Below the pieces are notes generated by a model. That model searched no databases and had not been told where the DNA came from. It saw only the letters and a list, made by a program, of their open reading frames with translations. A stretch of DNA of 64,000 bases, taken from positions 7,088,136 through 7,152,135 of the forward strand of contig OY755048.1 of the NCBI GenBank assembly GCA_963576565.1. Direction: 5' to 3'. A program made the position numbers and the translations under genes. Source of the DNA: Aspidapion aeneum. Its lineage: Eukaryota > Arthropoda > Insecta > Coleoptera > Brentidae. The number at the start of each line of letters is the position of its first letter. The first letter of the stretch is position 1. This document shows positions 32,460 to 43,449 of this stretch, piece after piece.

Positions 32460-32690
32460 AAAGTTGGTCCGATTTCATATTTTTCTATATATCTTTGCGT
32501 TTCAGATGATTTTGAAACTTTTTTGTAGCACCGCCGGTCTGTCTGTCTCTCTGTATGTGTCTGTAACGACCAACGCGCATAACTCAAAAACTACTTGCCC
32601 GATTTTAATGAAATTTGGTACCTGGGTTGGGTTTTGGTTGGCTCTAGATAGTCCCATTTAGAAATAAATAAAATCCACCAGATATACGCC
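32460..32690 (-). mobile_element. Partial inverted copy of the (CAGA)n repeat family
   Basis: On the minus strand it matches the core of 905-1215: AAATTTCATTAAAATCGG, the diverged CAGA tract, then CAAAATCATCTGAAACGCAA. The hairpin ends are missing. Confidence 0.7.
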
Positions 32691-32699
32691 GAAAAAAAG

Positions 32700-33560
32700 G
32701 GTGGGGGTATATTTCAAACATTCTTTAATTAATAATTTCATCATAACATATCACTAAACCCCCTAAAGGAATTCACCAAAGACTTACAATACGAACTAGA
32801 AATTAATACCCGATATGTATGTGTTTGTATTCTTGTTCAAACCAGGATGCGGTGAAGGACCGTAGATGTTATGTCGCATTCTGATTACGAAATATAGAAA
32901 GAGACGACATGTTCCTATAGAATTTTACAGTACATAGAATCTGGCCCTTACTTCGGTTGTGCTCTTATGCTGAAATTCCGAGAATCGATGCCGCCCCCAC
33001 CCCCGCGTCAACCGTTAGCGTTGGGTGTTACAGCACCTCATGTGCACTTTAAATTAGTGCACTGAGACAACTTGGCGTGGCCGTATTATTTTGATTTCGA
33101 CGATTTCGTAGTTAAGCGAGAGCGAAAATGGCGGAAGTTTCTAATTCTGATAGCATTAGTGTCCAATATTTAAAGACAATTAAATTTTCTTCTTTACCAC
33201 AATGGGTGAAAAAAAAGGACAGACGCCATAATTTTTAATACAAAACGTGTTTGTGAAATATAAAAACTGTAATAATAGATAACTAATATCTAACTAAATA
33301 TCTCATTTTTAAATTATTTGCTCTACATTATATGATATAATGGCCCGCTCGATGGCCTAAAAAGGTAGTGGCACGCACATTTTTCGCCTTCGCCGCAATT
33401 TTTTTTGGGTGTACACCACGCACCGTCACCGCCAGTGACTATATGTTTGTTCACCATAACGACCTCTAGGTGTAACCGCTTGTGCTTAAAATCTGTGAAA
33501 AAATGGCGACTAACGTTCCTTCGCCGCTAATGAGGTTGCGCACTAGTCGAAGCGCTACCT
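32700..33560. other. Unassigned intronic sequence
   Basis: Part of Dicer-1 intron 3. It has mixed base composition with a small palindrome (GTGCACTTTAAATTAGTGCAC-like, split here) near 33049. No gene or familiar repeat is seen. Confidence 0.35.
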
Positions 33561-33799
33561 AATTATTTTGGATGGTTTGGACGGGCACACGAGCGCCATC
33601 GCAAACCATTTCGCGAATCCTAGCCATTCGGCGAACGGAATAGGATTGCAGGTTTGACGGGTCAAAACAAAACTGCGAACAGAGCCCCCCTCCATTTAAT
33701 CTATTGTCTTTCAAATTCAGAGCATTTGTGGGAACGGCACAAGCGCCTCGTTCCTTCTTCTGCTCGTAGAAGAAAAAAAAACACACAAGCTTAAAATAC

Positions 33800-34045
33800 C
33801 TCATTGTACTCTGCCAATCGATCAATGAAGTCTTCCTTCTCTGCCTCGTTGACAAACGAAATATAGTAGGCGTCTGGAGCTCGCGCTTTCGATTTGCTTT
33901 GGATGTAGCTGTGGAACGTCTGCGACAAATCGAAACGGATCACCAAGTTGCACTTGGGTAGATCACAGCCTGACTCTAACACTGCGGTTGACACTAGGAT
34001 GTTGCACTCGTGGCAACGAAACTTTCTCAAAACCTCTTCCTGAAC
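33800..34045 (-). CDS. Dcr-1: Dicer-1, exon 3 (helicase C-terminal motifs V-VI)
   Basis: Begins VQEEVLRKFRCHECN after AATTCTTTAG and contains STAVLESGCDLPKCNLVIRF, the segment expected before motif VI. Motif VI, normally QxxGRxxR-like, reads YIQSKSKARAPDAYY here: the glycine and first arginine are replaced. That fits the ATP-independent style of insect Dicer-1. It ends AEYNE at donor GTATTT, phase 0, and joins exon 4 without a gap. 82 codons. Confidence 0.95.
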
Positions 34046-34493
34046 CTAAAGAATTAAAATTAGTAGTGGAGGTAAACCGTCGCTCCGGCAATTAAGTCAG
34101 AGTAGGCTCTTTTCTATATGTCTCAGGTCCAAATGTAAAGTCTAATCGGCACATGTCTATTGTTGGTTAGAAGTGGTCCCGGGCCGAGATAATTGGTTCC
34201 TACTAAACTCCGTGAGGTTCATCCGCCTTTCCTGCTTTTCGTTGACCCCCATCCCCCCGTTTGCAGTCGCTTAGGTTTTCTTGAGCCTCTGCGCGCACAC
34301 CCAAAACATTTATAGTCCACATTACAACGGTCTATTTTTTAAGTGATGAGTAACATGCTGAATTTGGGGAGAGGGTCAGCTCGTGTACTATGTTGCCAGT
34401 TCTACGTGTTAGTATGAAATTATAGGATGTATACAACAAATACATTTAGGAGGAATTTTAAAATTTATATCTCCCATGTCGTTGTTTTGGAAT

Positions 34494-34632
34494 GACGAAA
34501 TCGGTGTTAACATAAAGTAAGTATAACATAACCTTGATCAATTGATAGCAAAGGTATCCTAACGTGGGCATGTCTGGACACGTTGGGATATGTTTCCGAT
34601 CGTTAGATGGTTAGGCCAACACCGATTTCGAC
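34494..34632. mobile_element. Short inverted-repeat element (139 bp)
   Basis: GACGAAATCGGTGTT on the left is mirrored by AACACCGATTTCGAC on the right. No TSD was resolved; it may be a minimal MITE or chance palindromic debris. Confidence 0.35.
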
Positions 34633-34916
34633 CGCCCAAAAGGAAGGAACGCTATAATTTTAAAAAATGAAAAAATTACGTTGGAAAACATTAGTATGTA
34701 CCGCAGACACGTCTATACTCACTTCCAGTACTTACAACAAGTATATGAAGTTATTTTGCCCCGAAAGGTAGACAAGTTTAAAGGCCTTGGCAACTTGCCC
34801 CATCTCTTGGAATCCTTTGCAACCCGTGCTGACGCCTGACGCAGTATTGCCATTTGTGCAGAGCTGACCCTCTACTCAACGCTTCATTTTTCGTTTGCAA
34901 ACAGGTAGTTAGCCTC

Positions 34917-35511
34917 CACGGTGGATAGAATAGACCGGTGTTCGGATCTTATATATATATGTCGAATTTTCCACGTCACTGGTGCTCCAGCTGATTTTTG
35001 TAAACAAAAGTTAGATCTGTTATGAACAACGGAACAACGAATATCTTTTGAATCTTTTGAAAACTAAGGCCACTTTTCTACTGTTTTCTAGTACATCCTT
35101 ATAAAATGTTGTTTTCTAAATCTATTGTCGTTATTTTTTTTAGCCCGCTTTATTTCTTATTACACAAAAGTTAAACTACAAGTCAAACTGAATGTGATCG
35201 TTTAATATCAAAGGTGAACCGAGGACTATTGGGTAGTAAACAAAGAGGTATGTCAGCGGATAATTTTTGAAGCTGAAAAGAAACAGAGAAATCAAGCGGC
35301 TAAAAAAAATAACGACTGGTATGTCTGAAAAATATTATTTTATAAGAATATACTAAAAAAATAGTACGATAATTGGCTTAGTTTTCAAAAAAATCAAAAA
35401 ATATTAGTTGTTCAAATCTTATCTAACTTTCGTTTTTAAAAATCAGCTGGACCACCAGTGACATGACATATATTTATAAGATCCGAACACCGGTACATTC
35501 TATTCACCGTG
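34917..35511. mobile_element. TIR element with 9-bp target duplication
   Basis: The ends CACGGTGGATAGAATA and, inverted, CACGGTGAATAGAATG continue into ACCGGTGTTCGGATCTTATA and further, about 130 bp of imperfect TIR. GTTAGCCTC is duplicated exactly at 34908-34916 and 35512-35520. A 9-bp TSD fits Mutator-like or Merlin-type mobilization. No open frame. Confidence 0.75.
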
Positions 35512-36178
35512 GTTAGCCTCTACACTGTTGATCACTACCATAATTTATAGAAATGCAAAGTGTAGAAACATAATTTGCGAAAAAATATTTAGTAGAAATT
35601 ATAAAGCCAAGAAACTAATCAAACGAATAAAATCGTAAAAAAATTAATTAAAAAAAAACTTTACAAAATGTAGAAACCGTAAAGTGTAGAAATGCTTGAT
35701 CTACCGGTAGAGGCGAAGTCAGCTGCAATTATCTTTTTGTTTTAATTATTTTACCCTCAAGGCTAGGTTACACCTAGTTTTTATCTCAATACTAAGTAAA
35801 AATAAGTTAGAATAGGATAGGGAACGTCCTTAAATTACGTAACGCAAAAATTCCGAATTTTTGATCTCCCCTCCCCCACCCTTAACGCATTTTCAAGAAA
35901 AAACACATTAAAAACACATTGAGTGTAACGCAAGGCCAATTCCCCCGTTCCCCCCCTAGAGCGTTACGTAATATAAGGACAGTTCCATAGGATATAAACA
36001 GGCTTCCATTCTCTTCCCTGAAGTATGGTTTCTACGTTTTAAATATCTTTCAAAAACTTTTCCACAATTTAAATTTTCCTAATTTTAGGGGGAATCTCAC
36101 TAGACAGCAGAGTGTTTGGGGTTGAATATCACAAATATAAATTACAAAACAATTTTAAAAACCCAGAATTATTCAAAC

Positions 36179-36286
36179 CTTATGTTCGTTTTCAGCCTCC
36201 CTTGGTTCTGTAATAGGATCGGCCGTTTTATCAACGGAATATAATGTCGAAATCCACCACAAATCGTTGTCTTGTTGCGATAAGGT
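36179..36286 (-). CDS. Dcr-1: Dicer-1, exon 2 (helicase linker/C-terminal)
   Basis: 36 codons in phase 0 from acceptor TTTATTTTAG to donor GTTTGA: TLSQQDNDLWWISTLYS, then DPITEPREAENEHK. This matches the insert between helicase lobes in Drosophila Dcr-1 (ending TEPKEAELEHR there). It is too short for generic ORF finding, so recognition rests on homology and phase. Confidence 0.9.
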
Positions 36287-36382
36287 CTAAAATAAAAAAA
36301 GTTTAAAATTAAACAAAACATAAAATAAGGGATAAGGTCTAAAATAAAAAAAGTTTAAAATTAAACAAAACATAAAATAAGG
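36279..36382. repeat. 52-bp tandem duplication spanning the exon 2 acceptor
   Basis: 36279-36330 and 36331-36382 are copies of a 52-bp unit that includes the polypyrimidine tract, the AG and the first eight bases of exon 2. Two identical 3' splice sites therefore stand in tandem, at 36286 and 36338. Confidence 0.9.
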
Positions 36383-36612
36383 AAAAAGTCAATTACAATA
36401 CAAGCCTTTTGCCAGAGTTCCTAGAAGCTATTGATTGATGCCTCTTCTTTCATTCTTTTTTATCCTTTTATTATTGTTTTGTATTTACATATATTAAGAC
36501 ATTTTAAATGGTACTCTTTTTAACTTACTTTTTTAAATATATTACTACGCTTCATACTACCACTACATGTAATAATTTTTAAAAATATGCCAGGTAAAAT
36601 ACTTTTACTTAC

Positions 36613-37899
36613 ACATAAAATAGCGAAGAGTGCCTTAGCCTTGTATCTGTTGTGGACCAACATCAAGCAGCATAAGAAGTCCTCAGTATGCACCCTGTGA
36701 TACCTCCGAGTGGACTTGCCTTTGGTCCTTCGATATTGAACGTTTTCTTCGGGAGGTCTTTCGACCTCTGAAGGGTTCGGTCGCTCACCAGGAGGTTTGA
36801 ACTGTCTTAGCACATTAATCAACTGATTGACTTTAGGTGTTGAATACTCTGAAAGGATTTCCATTTCTTCTCCGGTTTGAAAAAACCAATAATCGCATAT
36901 CGCTCGGGTTTTGATTAGAGTTGTTGAGACCACACACAGCAACAAGTAGTGCCTCTCCCACGGGGTCTTCACTTTGAGCTTTTCAATTTTTGAGAGTAAG
37001 AATTGAGCTGCCTTGTCAGCACCATACGGCCCTAGATCATTCAGAATTTCTAGATAGGTATCAAGCAATTCTAAAGGTGCGTGTATCGGGTTCGGCATTT
37101 TTTTGTAGTCTTCAAGAAACTCTTTTGGATAAATTTCACTGGGATCAAACCTGTGAACTTCTATGAACTGTCGACATTGTGTTATAATAGCCAGTAATTC
37201 CTGTTTTAGTTCCTTAAAAACATCTGTTTTAGTAGAAACAATTATCGCTTCTTTGGGATGGCAAGATAATCTTATTAAGCTGACAATTTCACTTGAGGTA
37301 TCAACGGTACATTTGAGGAGTTTTTCGAGTCTTACTAACTCGGCCTCTAACCTCTCCGGCTTTAAATCTAAACCTAGCAACCCTGTTGTCAAACCAACAA
37401 TTCTGAGATTATTACTTTTCGGCAGTTTTTCGTATTCTTTAATGATTTTCCTAGCTGATATTTGTTTTTCTCCATAAAGACAATCATCTATAACTAATAG
37501 TTTAAATTCTTGCAAGTTTTGAAAAATATTCGATTTAAGGCCTAGATCTGCTGTAGTTAAAATAACTTGATTTTGGTTTAATATATCAAGTATATCGGAA
37601 GATTCTTTTAAAAGGTCACCCAAAATAAATACGTTTAAATCGGTTAAGTAACTAATGTGTGAGTTCATTACAGGAACATTTTGAGGGTCCAAAATGAACA
37701 AAGCTTTCTTTTTGAGATCTTTGCGCATATCACTTGAAAATTCTTGGAGCAACTTGACCAAAATAAATGCTTTCGCTGAACTAGTACTCGAACAAATTAT
37801 GGTATTTATTTTTTTGGCTGACTCCAGTAGTTCGACTTGGTACTCCCTAGGAGTAAACGTCTGAGTGTAAACATTTTCGTTTATGTTCAACAGAGCCAT
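36613..37899 (-). CDS. Dcr-1: Dicer-1, exon 1 (N-terminal helicase)
   Basis: Dicer-1 cuts pre-miRNA hairpins in the cytoplasm to make microRNAs. The ATG at 37899 has a fair context (AAAAATGG). 429 codons follow to donor GTAAGT. TPREYQ (16-21) is the Q-motif-like start. Walker A is degenerate (CSSTSSAKA, 36-44, Lys kept). Motif II reads IDDC (137-140) instead of DExH. LRIVGLTTGLLG replaces motif III. LKVKTPWERHYLLLCVVSTTLI is the conserved helicase-insert segment. These losses mark the Dcr-1 paralogue, whose helicase is not ATP-driven, rather than Dcr-2. A possible 5'UTR acceptor (TTTTTTTAATAG) ends at 37924. The next six exons join in phase; the 3' half of the gene is outside the window. Confidence 0.95.
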
Positions 37900-37966
37900 T
37901 TTTTCTTAATGTATTTCTTTGTCCTATTAAAAAAACATACTTTAAATTTGTGTGTGCACTTTTAAG

Positions 37967-38759
37967 TGAGAAAGGGTACTTCTAGGGGAGATTCATGATT
38001 TGATTTGAACCGCATTTAGATATGTCAAGCCGTTTTTGCACTACAGGGGTTTTTTGAAAAGTCTGAATTTGGGTTTGGGGGCCTATATAACTTTTTTATT
38101 TCTCAAAATTTATTTTTGGAGTAAATAGCTTATATGTAGAATTGTTAAAGCTTAATGCAATTGTCAAACTAAATTGTATCTGTCACTATTAGTTTCTGAG
38201 ATATAACAGAAAGTTATATTTTTTCATATGGAAAAAATTTCCTCTAAAACAATCTATGTTTTGTATTGTAATTTTTGTTTTTTATTCTTACTATTTTTTA
38301 TATTTTTTTTTAATTGAAATTTTTAATAAAAACTGTGTCAAACAAGTACATGATAAAAAAGAAAATATGGATAATAAAAATATTTAAAAAAATTACAAAA
38401 AATAACATAAAGTATAATACATCATTTAAAAAAAAATTATGTTGATTTCAAAAATCTGGTAAAAAAATGGTTGTTATAGAAAAAATATAACTTGTGTTCT
38501 AATTATCTGGGAAATTATATGTGACAGATAAAATTTAGTTTGACAGTTGCATTACGATTTAAAAAACCTACTTAATATGCAACAAAAATAAATTTTAAGA
38601 AATAAAAAAGTTTTAGGCCCCCAACCCAAAATGCAGACTTTTTAAAAGGCCTCCGTAGCGCAAAAACGGGTTGATAGGTATAAAAATCTTGTGTTGAAAT
38701 TTGAGGCTCACAAAGAGAGGGTAGTTTTTCTCTCTCTCCCCTAAAAGTACCCTTTCTCA
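37967..38759. mobile_element. Inverted-repeat element 68 bp upstream of the Dicer-1 ATG
   Basis: TGAGAAAGGGTACTTCTAGG at the left is mirrored at the right (CCTAAAAGTACCCTTTCTCA). Similarity continues about 170 bp into GCCGTTTTTGC and GTTTGGGGGCCTA. The interior is AT-rich. A related, rearranged sequence occurs at 61100-61800. Confidence 0.65.
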
Positions 38760-38822
38760 ATAAATATAAGAATTTTTAGGTACAATTAAAAAAAAAGATT
38801 ATCTTTGATATTATTATAACAG

Positions 38823-41800
38823 TAGTTCAATGAATAGAGGCCAAAATAGGGGGGTTATCCTACAAAAGGTCCGGTAGTTCTGAATTTTGGATATGTTGTT
38901 AAGCTCAAGAGGGTCGTTAAAAATCTGAGTTTTCGTCACCCCCACCCCTGTGCTCCCTCCGCCATCTTGAAAAAACCATCAAAAATTGGCACTTTTTTAG
39001 TTTTTTGCCTTTAATTTCGTTCCAGTACACTAAATCGCAAAAAGAGTTATATGACGTTTTTTAGAGGACATAACTATCTACAATCGGGTGGTACCGTTGT
39101 TGTTCTACGGTTAGTAGTAACGGAGCTAGGTGATTTTTAAAAATGACTAAAATCACGTGCTTGGGCAAATTTTCATTTTTTTTTCTACTTTACACGGTAA
39201 TAACGCCGTAACACTTTGTTGTAACGTAAAAGTTCGAAGAACATATCTTGTAGAGAATTTAATTATCTACAAAACACTGTATTTAAGTAATTTTTATAAT
39301 TATTTTGAAGGGGTGGAAGTAACATTAAACAATGTTGTGCAAGTTAGTACAGCAGTTAAAGATAAAAACAATCTAAATAGTGGATTTCGTAGGCAATTAA
39401 ATTATCTACAAGATCTATTTTAAAAACTTTTAATGGATGAATTATCCCCTACAAAACTGCTTTCAAGTTTTTTGCGTGCTAATTTTTGGTGGGTTTTTTA
39501 AGATGGGTGATGGCGCACAGGGGGGGGAATGACGAAAACCCAGATTTTTAACTACCCTACTGGCCCACATAACATTTAGAACTACCGGACCCTTTTTAAG
39601 GGGTCAATATTCAGTGGCTCGAGGAAGAGGGGGGAGGGTGTTAGGTAAGAAAGGCGGCTGCTTTAGCCCCTAAGCCCCCTTACTACTTTCTACGCCACTG
39701 GATTTATATAAAAGAATTAAAAAAATAAATAAAAAACGTGCCGTTTAAAGCACTACATTTTTTGGTAATTTTTGATATTCATGGATGCTCCTGGAGTGTT
39801 ACCCATAACATTTATTACGTTTTGTGATACATCGTTTAAAAGGAAATTTTATTGTCCACCAAGTAGAAGAGAACATTTTATCGTAAGAAGCTTAGTTTTG
39901 AACAAAATTGCATAAAAAATGTAACAAAATTAATTTGTTTGGTGATTTTAAAAAATTGTTTTAAATTAAGGACACCACTGGAGCGGTAAATATAAAATAT
40001 TTTTTAACATGTTATACACCGTTTGAAAGGAAATTTTATTATCCACAATGAAGTAAAAAATACTTTTTTGATAAAGGGCTTGGTTTTTAAGAAAATCAAA
40101 TAAAACCTGTGCAAAACATAATTACAAAAAAAAAATTAAGTGACCCCCATGTACGGACCTCGCTGGCGGGTTCGTTGTAAGTCAAACCCCATCGAGTTGT
40201 ACAGTGATAAAAAGAGAATTTCATTATCAATAAAGTGTAGTATAGCAATTTTTCATATTCAGCTTAGTTTTTTAAAAAAATTAGTTGAAACTTGTGACAA
40301 AAATATTTTAATTTGTGATTTTTTAAAATTGGTTTAACTTACGGGCGCCTGTGAAGTTATTACCATGAAACCAATCCGACTTTGTTATACACCATTATAA
40401 AGTAAATTTTATTATCTACAATAAAGTATAAAACACATTTTTTGATAAAGGGCTTGGTTTTTAAGAAAATCGAGTAAAATATGTAACAGAATTAATTTTT
40501 TTCGTGATTTAAAAAAAATTGTTTTAAATTAAGCACACCACTGGAGCGGTAAATATGAAATATTTTTTACCATGTTACACAACGTTTAAAAGGAAATTTT
40601 ATTATCTACAATGAAGTAAAAAACAATTTTTTTGATAAACGGCATGGTTTTCAGAAAATCAAATAAAACCTGTGCAAAACATCATTTTAAAAAAAAGGCC
40701 CCCAAAAACGGACGTCGCTGGCGGGTTCGCTGTAAGTCAAACCCCATCGAGTTATACACCGTTGAAAAGAGAATTTTACTGTCAATAAAGTGCATCCTAT
40801 CATTTTTTTAAATTGGGCTTAGTTTTTGAAAAAATTAGATAAAACTTGTAATAAAAATATTTTAATTTGTGATTTTTTAAAATTGGTTAAATTTACGGGC
40901 GCCTCTGAATTTATAACCATGAAACCAATCCGACTTTCTTGTACAGCATTTTAAGGGAAATTTTATTTACTACAATAATGTATAACACATTTTGTTTTAT
41001 AAACCTTGGTTTTAAAAAAAAAATCGAATAAATCATGGAAAAGACATGGATATTTTCTTACTTTTTTAAATCACTTCAATTAACGGACGCCGCTGAAGAG
41101 TTTATAAATAGTTGACTCCCATCGAGTTGTACCGTTTTCAAAAGGAAATTTCATTGTCTACAATAAAGTGTATTACACATTTTCCCCTTAGAAGCGTATT
41201 TTTTGAGAAAATTTGAGAAAACCTAAATATGTTAGATTTTGGGGGTCTGGGGGGGTTTTTGAAGAGGTGGTTAGTTTAAGGAGGTGTTTGACACCTAAGC
41301 TATCTTACCTTTTTGTACGTCACTAAATTTACACAAAAAAATAAAAATAAATAAAAAACGTGCCGTTTAAAGCACTAAATTTAAAAAAATGATTATTTTC
41401 TAACTTACTTTAAGTTAAAAGTTACTCCCACTCCATTACAATATTAAAAAATACATTTAAAGAATGGATTTTGTAGCTGATAAAATTCTCTACAAGATAT
41501 GTTCTTACAACTTTTACACTAGAACAAAGTATTTCGGAGCTTATGCCGTCTAAAGTATAAAAAATCTGAAAATTTGCCCAAGCACGTGATTTTAGTCATT
41601 TTTGGAAGTTACCTAGCTCCGTTACTACTGCTCGCACAACAACCATAGTACCACCCAATTGTAGACAATTATATCCTCTAAAAAATTTCATATAACTCTT
41701 TTTGCGATTTAGTATACTGGGACGAAGTTACAGGCAAAAAACTATAAAAAGTGCCAATTTTTGATGGTTTTTCAAGATGGCGGAGGAAGCACAGGGGTGG

Positions 41801-41909
41801 AGGTGACGAAAACTCAGATTTTTAACTACCCTTTCGACATTAATAACATATCCAAAATTTAGAACTACCGGACCTTTTGTAGGGTAAAACTGCTCTATTC
41901 ATTGTACTA
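38823..41909. mobile_element. 3.1 kb TIR element with internal higher-order repeats
   Basis: The outer ends TAGTTCAATGAATAGAG and, inverted, TAGTACAATGAATAGAG are flanked by CAG. The arms (about 38823-39215 and 41500-41909) share CAAAAGGTCCGGTAGTTC, CCGCCATCTTGAAAAA-like text and AAATCACGTGCTTGGGCAAA. A piece of the right arm is also present at 39470-39600. The core 39720-41330 consists of roughly 190-bp units (TTATTATCTACAATAAAGT...AAAAGGGCTTGGTTTTTAAG) arranged in a longer period of about 560 bp. No transposase is seen. Confidence 0.75.
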
Positions 41910-42289
41910 CAGGCAATTTGGCAACTTCCCATGACATCACAAAGTACAATTCTGGAACATATTATAATAGTTATGCCTTTCTGTATTTTCTGTCGTTTTT
42001 AGACAAAAACAAGAGTGAGAGGGACTAAAGAGACAAAGTTGGTAGAGGGCAAGGTCTTTATACTTTTACACAGCTTGCCTACAAAATATACCAGTCATGT
42101 GAACTTAACTGGACCACTGTAGCTGCGTCATCGGGTTTCCATAAAAGAAATGGTTTAACGCAACCTGGTGAGTAAATTTTTTAATCTGATTACAGTTGGC
42201 CAGTAGGTTCAATGACCATTCAAATTCTGTGAGTAACCTGTGTAAAAGCATAAAGTGTGATGTTCCAGAAATGTCTAATTTTTATTTAT

Positions 42290-43113
42290 TTAGGGTACCC
42301 CAGAATGTGGTGAGTTTGTGCCACTTTTGAGAGTTTTTGTTCATTATTTACGATTTACACAAAACAATTTTTTTTTCAATGTTTGTATACAAACTAACAT
42401 CTTAAATTCTAAGATAGCGGCAAATTCTTCAAAGAGCAATCAATTCTCACCACGATTTTGTTTATTTCACTAAAATCGGTTTAGTAATAACGAATTTATA
42501 AGGAAATGAATGCAGACAAGATTGGCAATGCAATCAAATAATAGATTTTTTGAGAACCATCACACTGATTTTACTCATTCATACCTCATTGTGTGAGGGA
42601 AAAGTAGTGCTTTTCTATAAAAAAAACTAAAACATTTTTGAAAATAAGAAACACGCCATTTTGAAGAATCAAGTATGATTCTGTCCACATCTTAAATTTT
42701 AAGATGACAATAAACGTTGATTATAATCTTTAAAAAGAAATTACTTCCAACGAGGATGTTTTTTATCTCAGTAAAATCGGTTTAGTAGTAACGAATTTAT
42801 AAGGAAATAAATGCAGACATAATTGGCAAGGCAATCATAATGCAAAACAATGGTTGAACCAAAACTATTTTTCTTTTGAATCACTCAACCGATTTTGCTG
42901 ATTCGTACCTTGTTTTGGGTAACAACAATGCAGCTTTTTTACTAATTTAAAGAAATAATTGAAACAGGTTCGCAACACAAGAATAAACAAGCATTTTTGA
43001 ACCTCTGATTAATTCTCTGCCATGTGCAGTTTCTCCCATCAAAATCGATTGTATCGTTCAAAAGTTATATTGAAAAAAAATTGTCCGGTTTTTTCTGGCC
43101 CACCCGGTATATT
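42290..43113. repeat. Two-copy tandem repeat, about 298-bp period
   Basis: AAAATCGGTTTAGTAATAAC at 42475 recurs at 42773 with surrounding text. The outer ends (AGGGTACCCCAGAA and, inverted, CCGGGTGGGCCAGAA) are similar and could be degenerate TIRs. No gene. Confidence 0.45.
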
Positions 43114-43129
43114 CCTCAAATCTCAACAG

Positions 43130-43446
43130 GTCATCAATGAGAACACCCAAGAATCAGCTAACTAAAGTATTTTGCAAAGGATTGCTACCACAATTTATGT
43201 TTTACATGTTGCACTTAAACCCAATAATATTAGTTTTCTAAACATTGAAACAATGACGACTGCAATCACACCATTGTTAATTTTGACAAGATCATAGGAA
43301 ATATGTTTTTTTTAAATATTAGGATCTTTGTGATGCCACAGGACCGATGTATCATCCGCAAATAGAGTGAATTCCCCTGCAATATTTAATCTCACAAGAT
43401 CATTAATATAAAAAACAGAAGAGGACCCAAAACTGAACCTTGTGGT
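43130..43446 (-). pseudogene. CR1/Jockey-like LINE RT fragment
   Basis: The minus strand reads VPQGSVLGPLLF, then after a frameshift NDLVRLNIAGEFTLFADDTS, the RT catalytic region. Downstream text is degenerate. It is adjacent to, but distinct from, the RTE copy at 43450. Confidence 0.8.
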
Positions 43447-43449
43447 ACT

